Below are positions 12,361 through 26,590 of a DNA stretch of 64,000 nucleotides, piece by piece (the stretch's first letter is position 1; each line of letters begins with the position of its first letter). The translations under genes were made by a program, and so were the position numbers. Source of the stretch: Zhengitettix transpicula (lineage: Eukaryota; Arthropoda; Insecta; Orthoptera; Tetrigidae); contig CM073595.1 in the NCBI GenBank assembly GCA_037074705.1, forward strand, positions 27,185,501-27,249,500, read 5' to 3'. The notes under the pieces are model-generated. The model had not been told where the DNA came from and ran no database searches. It worked only from the letters and a program-made list of their open reading frames with translations.

Positions 12361-14940
12361 TTAAATATTTTATAATTTCGTTGAATTAATTTAATTTTCT
12401 CCAATACTCCCATGTTGTCTAGTGGCTAGGATAGCTGGCTTTCACCCAGCAGGCCCGGGTTCGATTCCCGGCATGGGAAATTTTTTTTATTATATTTTAG
12501 TCGCATTACATATCTTATAATTTGGTTGAATTAATTTAATTTTCTCTAATACTCTCATGCGGTCTAGTGGCTAGGATAGCTGGCTTTCACCCAGCATGCC
12601 CGGGTTCGATTCCCGGCATGGGAAATGTCTTTATTATATTTTAGTCGCAATAAATATCTTATAATTTCGTTGAATTAATTTAATTTTCTCCAAAACTCCC
12701 ATGTTGTCTAGTGGCTAAGATAGCTGGCTTCCCCCAGCAGGCCCGGGTTCGATTCCCGGCATGGGAAATGATTTTATTATATTATAGTCGCATTAAATAT
12801 CTTATAATTTCGTTGAATTAATTTAATTTTCTCCAATACTCCCATGTTGTCTAGTGGCTAGGATAGCTGGCTTTCACCCAGCAGGCCCGGGTTCGATTCC
12901 CGGCATGGGAAATGTTTTTATTATATTTTAGTCGCAATAAATATCTTATAATTTCGTTGAAATAATTACAATTTCTCCAATTCTCCCATGTGGTCTACTG
13001 GCTAGGATAGCTGACTTTCACCCAGCAGGCCCGGGTTCGATTCCCGGCATGGGAATTTTTTTTTATTATATTTTAGTCGCATTACATATCTTATAATTTC
13101 GTTGAATTAATTTAATTTTCTCAAATACTCTCATGCGGTATAGTGTCTAGGATAGATGGCTTTCACCCAGCATGCCCGGGTTCGATTCCCGGCATGGGAA
13201 ATATTTTTATTATATTTTAGTCGCAATAAATATCTTATAATTTCGTTGAAATAATAACAATTTCTCCAATTCTCCCATGTGGTTTAGTGGCTAGGATAGC
13301 TGGCTTTCACCCAGCAGCCCCGGGTTCGATCCCCGGCATGGGAAATGTTTTTATTATATTTTAGTCGCAATAAATATCTTATAATTTCGTTGAAATAATC
13401 ACAATTTCTCCAATTCTCCTATGTGGTCTAGTGGCTAAGATAGCTGGCTTCCCCCAGCAGGCCCGGGTTCGATTCCCGGCATGGGAAATGATTTTATTAT
13501 ATTATAGTCGCATTAAATATCATATAATTTCGTTGAATTAATTTCATTTTCTCCAATTCTCCCATGTGGTCTAGTGGCTAAGATAGCTGGCTTCCCCCAG
13601 CAGGCCCGGGTTCGATTCCCGGCATGGGAAATGATTTTATTACATTATAGTCGCATTAAATATCTTATAATTTCGTTAAATTAATTTAATTTTCTCCAAT
13701 ACTCCCATGTTGTCTAGTGGCTAGGATAGCTGGCTTTCACCCAGCAGGCCGGGGTTCGATTCCTGGCATGGGAAATATTTTTTATTATATTTTAGTCGCA
13801 TTACATTTCTTATAAATTCGTTGAATTAATTTAATTTTCTCTTATACTCTCATGCGGTCTAATGTCTAGGATAGCTGGCTTTCACCCAGCATGCCCGGGT
13901 TCGATTCCCGGCATGGGAAATGTTTTTATTATATTTTAGTCGCAATAAATATCTTATAATTTCGTTCAAATAATTACAATTTCTCCTATTCTCCCATGTG
14001 GTCTAGTGGCTAGGATAGCTGGCTTTCACCCAGCAGGCCCGGGTTCGATTCCCGGCATGGGAAAAGTTTTTATTATATTTTAGTCGCAATAAATATCTTA
14101 TAATTTCGTTGAAATAATTACAAATTCTCCAATTCTCCCATGTGGTCTAGTGGCTAGGATAGCTGGCTTTCACCCAGCAGGCCCGGGTTCGATTCCCGGC
14201 ATGGGAAATGTTTTTATTATATTTTAGTCGCATTAAATATCTTATAATTTCGTTGAATTAATTTAAGTTTCTCCTATACTCCCATGTGGTCTAGAGGCTA
14301 GGATAGCTGGCTTTCACCCATCAGGCCCGGGTTCGATTCCCGGCATGGGAAATTATTTTATTACATTATAGTCGCATTAAATATCTTATAATTTCGTTGA
14401 ATTAATTTAATTTTCTCCAATACTCCCATGTTGTCTAGTGGCTAGGATAGCTGGCTTTCACCCAGCAGGCCCGGGTTCGATTCCCGGCATGGGAAATGTT
14501 TTTATTATATTTTAGTCGCATTAAATATCTTATAATTTCGTTGAAATAATTACAATTTCTCCAATTCTCCCATGTGGTCTAGTGGCTAGTATAGCTGCCT
14601 TTCACCCAGCAGGCCCGGGTTCGATTCGCGGCATGGGAAATGATTTTATTATATTATAGTCGCATTAAATATCTTATAATTTCGTTGAATTAATTTAATT
14701 TTCTCCAACACTCCCATGTTGTCTAGTGGCTAGGATAGCTGGCTTTCACCCAGCAGGCCCGGGTTCGATTCCCGGCATGGGAAATGTTTTTATTATATTT
14801 TAGTCGCATTAAATATCTTATAATTTCGTTTAAATAATTACAGTTTCTCCAATTCTCCCATGTGGTCTAGAGGCTAGGATAGCTGGCTTTCACCCATCTG
14901 GCCCGGGTTCGATTTCCGGCATGGGAAATTATTTTATTAT
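12361..14940 (+). repeat. Segmental duplication within the array, first copy (about 18 units)
   Basis: The order of variant units here recurs downstream at an offset of 4,896 bp (34 monomers) at the start and 5,040 bp (35 monomers) from 13,081 on. Examples are the pairs 13,081/18,121, 13,441/18,481 and 13,801/18,841. The offset change equals one extra monomer in the downstream copy. Shared rare variants include the 'catgcggta tagtgtctag' unit and paired units with a shortened anticodon loop. Confidence 0.85.
12697..12767 (+). pseudogene. tRNA-Glu pseudogene, 6-nt anticodon loop class
   Basis: The anticodon region reads GCTGGCTTCCCCCAGC, one base shorter than the consensus, so only six nucleotides remain between the two stem strands and the TTC anticodon is lost. 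The unit is therefore 71 nt. This class recurs often (for example near 13,420, 13,560, 16,880, 18,460, 23,790, 27,390, 28,100, 30,820) and contributes most of the small negative drift in the 144-bp register. Confidence 0.85.
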
Positions 14941-17256
14941 ATTATAGTCGCATTAAATATCTTATAATTTCGTTGAATTACTTTAATTTTCTCTAATACT
15001 CTTATGTGGTCTAGTGGCTAGGATAGCTGGCTTTCACCCAGCAGGCCCGGGTTCGATTCCCGGCATGGGAAATGTTTTTATTATATTTTAGTCGCATTAA
15101 ATATCTTATAATTTCGTTGAAATAATTACAATTTCTCCAATTCTCCCTTGTGGTCTAGTGGCTAGGATAGTTCCTTTTCACCCAGCAGGCCCGGGTTCGT
15201 TTCCCGGCATGGGAAATGATTTTATTATATTTTAGTCGCATTAAATATCTAATAATTTCGTTGAAATAATTACAATATCTCCAATTCTCCCATGTGGTCT
15301 AGTGGCTAGGATAGCTGGCTTTCACCCAGCAGGCCCGGGTTCGATTCCCGGCATGGGAAATGATTTTATTATATTATAGTCGCATTAAATATCTTATAAT
15401 TTCGTTGAATTAATTTAATTTTCTCCAATACTCCCATGTTGTCTAGTGGCTAGGATAGCTGGCTTTCACCCAGCAGGCCCGGGTTCGATTCCCGGCATGG
15501 GAAATGATTTTATTATATTTTAGTCGCATTAAATATCTTATAATTTCGTTGAAATAATTACAATTTCTCCAATTCTCCCATGTGGTCTAGTGGCTAAGAT
15601 AGCTGGCTTTCACCCAGCAGGCCCGGGTTCGATTCCCGGCATGGGAAATTATTTTATTATATTATAGTCGCATTAAATATCTTATAATTTGGTTGAATTA
15701 ATTTAATTTTCTCCAATACTCCCATGTTGTCTAGTGGCTAGGATAGCTGGCTTTCACCCAGCAGGCCCGGGTTCGATTCCCGGCATGGGAAATGATTTTA
15801 TTATATTTTAGTCGCATTAAATATCTTATAATTTCGTTGAAATAATTACAATTTCTCCAATTCTCCCATGTGGTCTAGTGGCTAAGATAGCTGGCTTTCA
15901 CCCAGCAGGCCCGGGTTCGATTCCCGGCATGGGAAATGATTATCTTTTATTATAGACGCAATAAATATCTTATAATTTCGTTGAATGAATTTAATTTTCT
16001 CCAATACTCCCATGTTGTCTAGTGGCTAGGATAGCTGGCTTTCACCCAGCAGGCCCGGGTTCGATTCCCTGCATGGGAAATGTTTTTATTATATTTTAGT
16101 CGCATTAAATATCTTATAATTTCGTTGAAATAATTACAATTTCTCCAATACTCCCATGTTGTCTAGTGGCTAGGATAGCTTGCTTTCACCCAGCAGGCCC
16201 GGGTTCGATTCCCGGCATGGGAAATATTTTTTATTATATTTTAGTCGCATTACATATCTTATAATTTCGTTGAATTAATTTAATTTTCTCTAATACTCTC
16301 ATGCGGTCTAGTGTCTAGGATAGCTGGCTTTCACCCAGCATAACCGGGTTCGATTCCCGGCATGGGAAATGTTTTAATTATATTATAGTGTCATTAAATA
16401 TCTTATAATTTCGTTAAAATAATTACAATTTCTCCAATTCTCCCATGTGGTCTAGTGGCTAGGATAGGTGTCTTTCACCCAGCAGGCCCGGGTTCGATTC
16501 CCGGCATGGGAAATGTTTTTATTATATTTTAGTCCCATTAAATATCTTGTAATTTCGTTGGAATAATTACAATTTCTCCAATTCTCCTATGTGGTCTAGT
16601 GGCTAGGATAGCTGGCTTTCCCCTAGCAGGCCCTGGTTCGATTCGCGGCGTGGGAAAACATTTTATTATATTAAAGTCGCATTAAATATCTTATAATTTC
16701 GTTGAATTAATTTAATTTTCTCCAATACTCCTATGTTGTCTAGTGGCTAGGATAGGTGGCTTTCACCCAGCAGGCCCGGGTTCGATTCCCGGCATGGGAA
16801 ATGTTTTTATTATATTTTAGTCGCAATAAATATCTTATAATTTCGTTGAAATAATTACAATTTCTCCAATTCTCCCATGTGGTCTAGTGGCTAAGATAGC
16901 TGGCTTCCCCCAGCAGGCCCGGGTTCGTTTCCCGGCATGGGAAATGATTTTATTATATTATAGTCGCATTAAATATCTTATAATTTCGTTGAATTAATTT
17001 AATTTTCTCTAATACTCATATGTTGTCTAGTGGCTAGGATAGCTGGCTTTCACCCAGCAGGCCCGGGTTTGATTCCAGGCATGGGAAATGTTTTTATTAT
17101 ATTTTAGTCGCATTAAATATCTTATAATTTCGTTGAAATAATTACAATTTCTCCAATTCTCCCATGTGGTTTAGTGGCTAGGATAGCTGGCTTTCACCCA
17201 GCTGGCCCGGGTTCGATTCGCGGCATGGGAAATGATTTTATTATATTATAGTCGCA

Positions 17257-19980
17257 TTAAATATTTTATAATTTCGTTGAATTAATTTAATTTTCTCCAA
17301 TACTCCCATGTTGTCTAGTGGCTAGGATAGCTGGCTTTCACCCAGCAGGCCCGGGTTCGATTCCCGGCATGGGAAATTTTTTTTATTATATTTTAGTCGC
17401 ATTACATATCTTATAATTTGGTTGAATTAATTTAATTTTCTCTAATACTCTCATGCGGTCTAGTGGCTAGGATAGCTGGCTTTCACCCAGCATGCCCGGG
17501 TTCGATTCCCGGCATGGGAAATGTTTTTATTATATTTTAGTCGCAATAAATTTCTTATAATTTCGTTGAATTAATTTAATTTTCTCCAATACTCCCATGT
17601 TGTCTAGTGGCTAGGATAGCTGGCTTTCACCCAGCAGGCCCGGGTTCGATTCCCGGCATGGGAAATGTTTTTATTATATTTTAGTCGCATTAAATATCTT
17701 ATAATTTCGTTGAATTAATTTAATTTTCTCCAAAACTCCCATGTTGTCTAGTGGCTAGGATAGCTGGCTTCCCCCAGCAGGCCCGGGTTCGATTCCCGGC
17801 ATGGGAAATGATTTTATTATATTATAGTCGCATTAAATATCTTATAATTTCGTTGAATTAATTTAATTTTCTCCAATACTCCCATGTTGTCTAGTGGCTA
17901 GGATAGCTGGCTTTCACCCAGCAGGCCCGGGTTCGATTCCCGGCATGGGAAATGTTTTTATTATATTTTAGTCGCAATAAATATCTTATAATTTCGTTGA
18001 AATAATTACAATTTCTCCAATTCTCCCATGTGGTCTAGTGGCTAGGATAGCTGGCTTTCACCCAGCAGGCCCGGGTTCGATTCCCGGCATGGGAATTTTT
18101 TTTTATTATATTTTAGTCGCATTACATATCTTATAATTTCGTTGAATTAATTTAATTTTCTCAAATACTCTCATGCGGTATAGTGTCTAGGATAGATGGC
18201 TTTCACCCAGCATGCCCGGGTTCGATTCCCGGCATGGGAAATATTTTTATTATATTTTAGTCGCAATAAATATCTTATAATTTCGTTGAAATAATAACAA
18301 TTTCTCCAATTCTCCCATGTGGTTTAGTGGCTAGGATAGCTGGCTTTCACCCAGCAGCCCCGGGTTCGATTCCCGGCATGGGAAATGTTTTTATTATATT
18401 TTAGTCGCAATAAATATCTTATAATTTCGTTGAAATAATCACAATTTCTCCAATTCTCCCATGTGTTCTAGTGGCTAAGATAGCTGGCTTCCCCCAGCAG
18501 GCCCGGGTTCGATTCCCGGCATGGGAAATGATTTTATTATATTATAGTCGCATTAAATATCATATAATTTCGTTGAATTAATTTCATTTTCTCCAATTCT
18601 CCCATGTGGTCTAGTGGCTAAGATAGCTGGCTTCCCCCAGCAGGCCCGGGTTCGATTCCCGGCATGGGAAATGATTTTATTACATTATAGTCGCATTAAA
18701 TATCTTATAATTTCGTTGAATTAATTTAATTTTCTCCAATACTCCCATGTTGTCTAGTGGCTAGGATAGCTGGCTTTCACCCAGCAGGCCGGGGTTCGAT
18801 TCCTGGCATGGGAAATATTTTTTATTATATTTTAGTCGCATTACATATCTTATAAATTCGTTGAATTAATTTAATTTTCTCTTATACTCTCAAAGCGGTC
18901 TAATGTCTAGGATAGCTGGCTTTCACCCAGCATGCCCGGGTTCGATTCCCGGCATGGGAAATGTTTTTATTATATTTTAGTCGCAATAAATATCTTATAA
19001 TTTCGTTCAAATAATTACAATTTCTCCTATTCTCCCATGTGGTCTAGTGGCTAGGATAGCTGGCTTTCACCCAGCAGGCCCGGGTTCGATTCCCGGCATG
19101 GGAAATGTTTTTATTATATTTTAGTCGCAATAAATATCTTATAATTTCGTTGAAATAATTACAAATTCTCCAATTCTCCCATGTGGTCTAGTGGCTAGGA
19201 TAGCTGGCTTTCACACAGCAGGCCCGGGTTCGATTCCCGGCATGGGAAATGTTTTTATTATATTTTAGTCGCATTAAATATCTTATAATTTCGTTGAATT
19301 AATTTAATTTTCTCCTATACTCCCATGTGGTCTAGAGGCTAGGATAGCTGGCTTTCACCCATCAGGCCCGGGTTCGATTCCCGGCATGGGAAATTATTTT
19401 ATTACATTATAGTCGCATTAAATATCTTATAATTTCGTTGAATTAATTTAATTTTCTCCAATACTCCCATGTTGTCTAGTGGCTAGGATAGCTGGCTTTC
19501 ACCCAGCAGGCCCGGGTTCGATTCCCGGCATGGGAAATGTTTTTATTATATTTTAGTCGCATTAAATATCTTATAATTTCGTTGAAATAATTACAATTTC
19601 TCCAATTCTCCCATGTGGTCTAGTGGCTAGTATAGCTGCCTTTCACCCAGCAGGCCCGGGTTCGATTCGCGGCATGGGAAATGATTTTATTATATTATAG
19701 TCGCATTAAATATCTTATAATTTCGTTGAATTAATTTAATTTTCTCCAACACTCCCATGTTGTCTAGTGGCTAGGATAGCTGGCTTTCACCCAGCAGGCC
19801 CGGGTTCGATTCCCGGCATGGGAAATGTTTTTATTATATTTTAGTCGCATTAAATATCTTATAATTTCGTTGAAATAATTACAGTTTCTCCAATTCTCCC
19901 ATGTGGTCTAGAGGCTAGGATAGCTGGCTTTCACCCATCTGGCCCGGGTTCGATTTCCGGCATGGGAAATTATTTTATTA
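17257..19980 (+). repeat. Segmental duplication within the array, second copy (about 19 units)
   Basis: Downstream partner of 12,361 to 14,940, with the same order of rare variants. It has one additional monomer near 17,570 and a 1-bp indel near 18,893 that shifts the remaining offset to 5,041. After about 19,980 the two copies diverge in unit order. Confidence 0.85.
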
Positions 19981-21192
19981 TATTATAGTCGCATTAAATA
20001 TCTTATAATTTCGTTGAATTAATTTAATTTTCTCCAATACTCCCATGTGGTGTAGTGGCTAGGATAGCTGGCTTTCACCCAGCAGGCCCGCGTTCGGTTC
20101 CCGGCATGGGAAATGATTTTATTATATTATAGTCGCTTTAAATATCTTATAATTTCGTTGAATTAATTAAATTTTCTCCAATACTCCCATGTTGTCTAGT
20201 GGCTAGGATAGCTGGCTTTCACCCAGCAGGCTCGGGTTCGAATCTCGGCATGGGAAATATTTTTATTATATTTTAGTCGCATTAAATATCTTATAATTTC
20301 GTTGAATTACTTTAATTTTCTCTAATACTCTTATGTGGTCTAGTGGCTAGGATAGCAGGCTTTCACCCAGCAGGCCTGGGTTCGATTCCCGGCATGGGAA
20401 ATGTTTTTATTATATTTTAGTCGCATTAAATATCTTAAAATTTCGTTGAATTAATTTCATTTTCTCCAAATCTCCCATGTGGTCTAGTGGCTAGGATAGC
20501 TGCCTTTCACCCAGCAGGCCCGGGATCGTTTCCCGCCATGGGAAACGATTTTATTATATTATAGTCGCATTAAATATATTATAATTTCGTTGAAATAATT
20601 ACATTATCTCCAATTCTCCCATGTGGTCTAGTGGCTAGGATAGCTGGTTTTCACCCAGCAGGCCCGGGTTCGATTCCCGGCATGGGAAATGTTTTTATTA
20701 TATTTCAGTCGCAATAAATATCTTATAATTTCGTTGAAATAATTACAATTTCTCCAATTCTCCCATGTGGTCTAGTGGCTAGGATATCTGGCTTTCACCC
20801 AGCAGGACCGGGTTCGATTCCCGGCATGGGAAAAGATTTTATTATATTATAGTCGCATTAAATATCTTATAATTTCGTTGAATTACTTTAATTTTCTCTA
20901 ATACTCTTATGTGGTCTAGTGGCTAGGATAGCTGGCTTTCACCCAGCAGGCCCGGGTTCGATTCCCGGCATGGGAAATGTTTTTATTATATTTTAGTCGC
21001 ATTAAATATCTTATAATTTCGTTGAAATAATTACAATTTCTCCAATTCTCCCTTGTGGTCTAGTGGCTAGGATAGTTCGTTTTCACCCAGCAGGCCCGGG
21101 TTCGTTTCCCGGCATAGGAAATGATTTTATTATATTTTAGTCGCATTAAATATCTAATAATTTCGTTGAAATAATTACAATATCTCCAATTC

Positions 21193-21264
21193 TCCCATGT
21201 GGTCTAGTGGCTAGGATAGCTAGCTTTTACCCAGCAGGCCCGGGTTCGATTCCCGGCATGGGAA
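21193..21264 (+). tRNA. tRNA-like copy with UUU (Lys) anticodon
   Basis: The anticodon loop reads CTTTTAC, so bases 21,226 to 21,228 are TTT, the anticodon for AAA (Lys), in a tRNA-Glu body. The anticodon stem also has one mismatch (GCTAG against CCAGC). The other arms are consensus and both promoter boxes are intact. It is probably a mutant copy and not a working tRNA-Lys, because Glu identity elements remain. Confidence 0.6.
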
Positions 21265-23760
21265 ATGATTTTATTATATTTTAGTCGCATTAAATATCTT
21301 ATAATTTCGTTGAAATAATTACAATTTCTCCAATTCTCCCATGTAGTCTAGTGGCTAAGATAGCTGGCTTTCACCCAGCAGGCCCGGGTTCGATTCCCGG
21401 CATGGGAAATGATTTTATTATATTATAGTCGCATTAAATATCTTATAATTTGGTTGAATTAATTTAATTTTCTCCAATACTCCCATGTTGTCTAGTGGCT
21501 AGGATAGCTGGCTTTCACCCAGCAGGCCCGGGTTCGATTCCCGGCATGGGAAATGATTTTATTATATTTTAGTCGCATTAAATATCTTATAATTTCGTTG
21601 AAATAATTACAATTTCTCCAATTCTCCCATGTGGTCTAGTGGCTAAGATAGCTGGCTTTCACCCAGCAGGCCCGGGTTCGATTCCCGGCATGGGAAATGA
21701 TTTTATTATATTATAGTCGCATTAAATATCTTATAATTTGGTTGAATTAATTTAATTTTCTCCAATACTCCCATGTTGTCTAGTGGCTAGGATAGCTGGC
21801 TTTCACCCAGCAGGCCCGGGTTCGATTCCCGGCATGGGAAATGATTTTATTATATTTTAGTCGCATTAAATATCTTATAATTTCGTTGAAATAATTACAA
21901 TTTCTCCAATTCTCCCATGTGGTCTAGTGGCTAAGATAGCTGGCTTTCACCCAGCAGGCCCGGGTTCGATTCCCGGCATGGGAAATGATTATCTTTTATT
22001 ATAGACGCAATAAATATCTTATAATTTCGTTGAATGAATTTAATTTTCTCCAATACTCCTATGTTGTCTAGTGGCTAGGATAGCTGGCTTTCACCCAGCA
22101 GGCCCGGGTTCGATTCCCGGCATGGGAAATGTTTTTATTATATTTTAGTCGCATTAAATATCTTATAATTTCGTTGAAATAATTACAATTTCTCCAATTC
22201 TCCCATGTGGTCTAGTGGCTAGGATAGCTGGCTTTCACCCAGCAGGCCCGCGTTCGGTTCCCGGCATGGGAAATGATTTTATTATATTATAGTCGCTTTA
22301 AATATCTTATAATTTCGTTGAATTAATTTAATTTTCTCCAATACTCCCATGTTGTCTAGTGGCTAGGATAGGTGGCTTTCACCCAGCAGGCCCGGGTTCG
22401 ATTCCCGGCATGGGAAATATTTTTATTATATTTTAGTCGCATTAAATATCTTATAATTTCGTTGAATTAATTTAATTTTCTCTAATACTCTTATGTGGTC
22501 TAGTGGCTAGCATAGCAGGCTTTCACCCAGCAGGCCCGGGTTCGATTCCCAGCAGGTGAAATGTTTTTATTATATTTTAGTCGCATTAAATATCTTAAAA
22601 TTATGTTGAATTAATTTCATTTTCTCCAAATCTCCCATGTGGTCTAGTGGCTAGGATAGCTGGCTTTCACCCAGCTGGCCCGGGTTCGATTCCCGGCATG
22701 TGAAATGTTTTTATTATATTTTAGTCGCAATAAATATCTTATAATTTCGTTAAAATAATTACAATTTCTCCAATTCTCCCATGTGGTCTAGTGGCTAGGA
22801 TAGCTGGCTTTCACCCAGCAGGCCCGGGTTCGATTCCCGGCATGGGAAATGTTTTTATTATATTTTAGTCGCATTAAATATCTTATAATTTCGTTGAATT
22901 AATTTAATTTTCTCCAATACTCCCATGTTGTCTAGTGGCTAGGATAGCTGGCTTTCCCCAGCAGGCCCGGGTTCGATTCCCGGCATGGGAAATGTTTTTA
23001 TTATATTTTAGTCGCATTAAATATCTGAAAATTTCGTTGAATTAATTTAATTTTCTCCAATACTCCCATGTTGTCTAGTGGCTAGGATAGCTGGCTTTCC
23101 CCAGCAGGCCCGGGTTCGATTCCCGGCATGGGAAATTATTTTATTATATTATAGTCGCATTAAATATCTTATAATTTCGTTGAATTAATTTAATTTTCTC
23201 CAATTCTCCCATGTGTTCTAGTGGCTAGGATAGGTGGCTTTCACCCAGCAGGCCCGGGTTCGATTCCCAGCAGGGGAAATGTTTTTATTATATTTTAGTC
23301 GCATTAAATATCTTAAAATTTCGTTGAATTAATTTCATTTTCTCCAAATCTCCCATGTGGTCTAGTGGCTAGCATAGCTGGCTTTCACCCAGCAGGCCCG
23401 GGTTCGATTTCCGGCATGGGAAATGATTATATTATATTATAGTCGCATTAAATATCTTATAATTTCGTTGAATTAATTTAATTTTCTCCAATACTCGCAT
23501 GTTGTCTAGTGGCTAGGATAGCTGGCTTTCACACAGCAGGCCCGGGTTCGATTCCCGGCATGGGAAATGTTTTTATTATATTTTAGTCGCATTAAATATC
23601 TTATAATTTCGTTGAATTAATTTAATTTTCTCCAATACTCCCATGTTGTCTAGTGGCTAGGATAGCTGGCTTTCCCCAGCAGGCCCGGTTTCGATTCCCG
23701 GCATGGGAAATGTTTTTATTATATTTTAGTCGCATTAAATATCTTATAATTTCGTTGAAT

Positions 23761-24720
23761 TAATTTAATTTTCTCCAATACTCCCATGTTGTCTAGTGGC
23801 TAAGATAGCTGGCTTCCCCCAGCAGGCCCGGGTTCGATTCCCGGCATGGGAAATTATTTTATTATATTATAGTCGCATTAAATATCTTATAATTTCGTTG
23901 AATTAATTTAATTTTCTCCAATTCTCCCATGTGTTCTAGTGGCTAGGATAGGTGGCTTTCACCCAGCAGGCCCGGGTTCGATTCCTGGCATGGGAAATGT
24001 TTTTATTATATTTTAGTCGCAATAAATATCTTATAATTTCGTTGAAATAATTACAATTTCTATAATTCTCCCATGTGGTCTAGTGGCTAGGATAGCTGGC
24101 TTTCACCCAGCAGGCCCGGGTTCGATTCCCGGCATGGGAAATGTTTTAATTATATTTTAGTCGCATTAAATATCTTATAATTTCGTTAAAATATTTACAA
24201 TTTCTCCAATTCTCCCATGTGGTCTAGTGGCTAGGATAGGTGGCTTTCACCCAGCAGGCCCGGGTTCGATTCCCGGCATGGGAAATGTTTTTATTATATT
24301 TTAGTCCCATTAAATATCTTATAATTTCGTTGGAATAATTACAATTTCTCCAATTCTCCTATGTGGTCTAGTGGCTAGGATAGCTGGCTTTCCCCTAGCA
24401 GGCCCTGGTTCGATTCGCGGCGTGGGAAAACATTTTATTATATTAAAGTCGCATTAAATATCTTATAATTTCGTTAAATTAATTTAATTTTCTCCAATAC
24501 TCCTATGTTGTCTAGTGGCTAGGATAGGTGGCTTTCACCCAGCAGGCCCGGGTTCGATTCCCGGCATGGGAAATGTTTTTATTATATTTTAGTCGCAATA
24601 AATATCTTATAATTTCGTTGAAATAATTACAATTTCTCCAATTCTCCCATGTGGTCTAGTGGCTAAGATAGCTGGCTTCCCCCAGCAGGCCCGGGTTCGT
24701 TTCCCGGCATGGGAAATGTT
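23761..24720 (+). repeat. Local array duplication, first copy (about 6.7 units)
   Basis: The sequence from 23,761 matches that from 25,631 at a constant offset of 1,870 bp (13 monomers minus 2 bp), including a 'gtgttctagtgg' unit, a 'tttctataattc' leader and a 'cgtgggaaaacatt' unit. The match breaks near 24,719. Confidence 0.8.
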
Positions 24721-25630
24721 TTTATTATATTTTAGTCGCATTAAATATCTTATAATTTCGTTGAAATAATTACAATTTCTCCAATTCTCCCATGTGGTCT
24801 AGTGGCTAGTATAGCTGGCTTTCACCCAGCAGGCCCGGGTTCGATTCGCGGCATGGGAAATGATTTTATTATATTATAGTCGCATTAAATATTTTATAAT
24901 TTCGTTGAATTAATTTAATTTTCTCCAATACTCCCATGTTGTCTAGTGGCTAGGATAGCTGGCTTTCACCCAGCAGGCCCGCGTTCGGTTCCCGGCATGG
25001 GAAATGATTTTATTATATTATAGTCGCTTTAAATATCTTATAATTTCGTTGAATTAATTTAATTTTCTCCAATACTCCCATGTTGTCTAGTGGCTAGGAT
25101 AGCTGGCTTTCACCCAGCAGGCCCGGGTTCGATTCCCGGCATGGGAAATATTTTTATTATATTTTAGTCGCATTAAATATCTTATAATTTCGTTGAATTA
25201 ATTTAATTTTCACTAATACTCTTATGTGGTCTAATGGCTAGGATAGCAGGCTTTCACCCAGCAGGCCCGGGTTCGATTCCCAGCAGGGGAAATGTTTTTA
25301 TTATATTTTAGTCGCATTAAATATCTTAAAATTTCGTTGAATTAATTTCATTTTCTCCAAATCTCCCATGTGGTCTAGTGGCTAGGATAGCTGGCTTTCA
25401 CCCAGCAGGCCCGGGTTCGATTTCCGGCATGGGAAATGATTATATTATATTATAGTCGCATTAAATATCTTATAATTTCGTTGAATTAATTTAATTTTCT
25501 CCAATTCTCCCATGTTGTCTAGTGGCTAGGATAGCTGGCTTTCACCCAGCAGGCCCGGGTTCGATTCCCGGCATGGGAAATGTTTTTATTATATTTTAGT
25601 CGCATTAAATATCTTATAATTTCGTTGAAT

Positions 25631-26590
25631 TAATTTAATTTTCTCCAATACTCCCATGTTGTCTAGTGGCTAAGATAGCTGGCTTCCCCCAGCAGGCCCG
25701 GGTTCGATTCCCGGCATGGGAAATTATTTTATTATATTATAGTCGCATTAAATATCTTATAATTTCGTTGAATTAATTTAATTTTCTCCAATTCTCCCAT
25801 GTGTTCTAGTGGCTAGGATAGGTGGCTTTCACCCAGCAGGCCCGGGTTCGATTCCTGGCATGGGAAATGTTTTTATTAAATTTTAGTCGCAATAAATATC
25901 TTATAATTTCGTTGAAATAATTACAATTTCTATAATTCTCCCATGTGGTCTAGTGGCTAGGATAGCTGGCTTTCACCCAGCAGGCCCGGGTTCGATTCCC
26001 GGCATGGGAAATGTTTTAATTATATTTTAGTCGCATTAAATATCTTATAATTTCGTTAAAATATTTACAATTTCTCCAATTCTCCCATGTGGTCTAGTGG
26101 CTAGGATAGGTGGCTTTCACCCAGCAGGCCCGGGTTCGATTCCCGGCATGGGAAATGTTTTTATTATATTTTAGTCCCATTAAATATCTTATAATTTCGT
26201 TGGAATAATTACAATTTCTCCAATTCTCCTATGTGGTCTAGTGGCTAGGATAGCTGGCTTTCCCCTAGCAGGCCCTGGTTCGATTCGCGGCGTGGGAAAA
26301 CATTTTATTATATTAAAGTCGCATTAAATATCTTATAATTTCGTTGAATTAATTTAATTTTCTCCAATACTCCTATGTTGTCTAGTGGCTAGGATAGGTG
26401 GCTTTCACCCAGCAGGCCCGGGTTCGATTCCCGGCATGGGAAATGTTTTTATTATATTTTAGTCGCAATAAATATCTTATAATTTCGTTGAAATAATTAC
26501 AATTTCTCCAATTCTCCCATGTGGTCTAGTGGCTAAGATAGCTGGCTTCCCCCAGCAGGCCCGGGTTCGTTTCCCGGCATGGGAAATGAT
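25631..26590 (+). repeat. Local array duplication, second copy (about 6.7 units)
   Basis: Partner of 23,761 to 24,720 at offset 1,870 bp. Rare diagnostic variants are shared in the same order, showing a recent unequal exchange or conversion tract. Confidence 0.8.
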
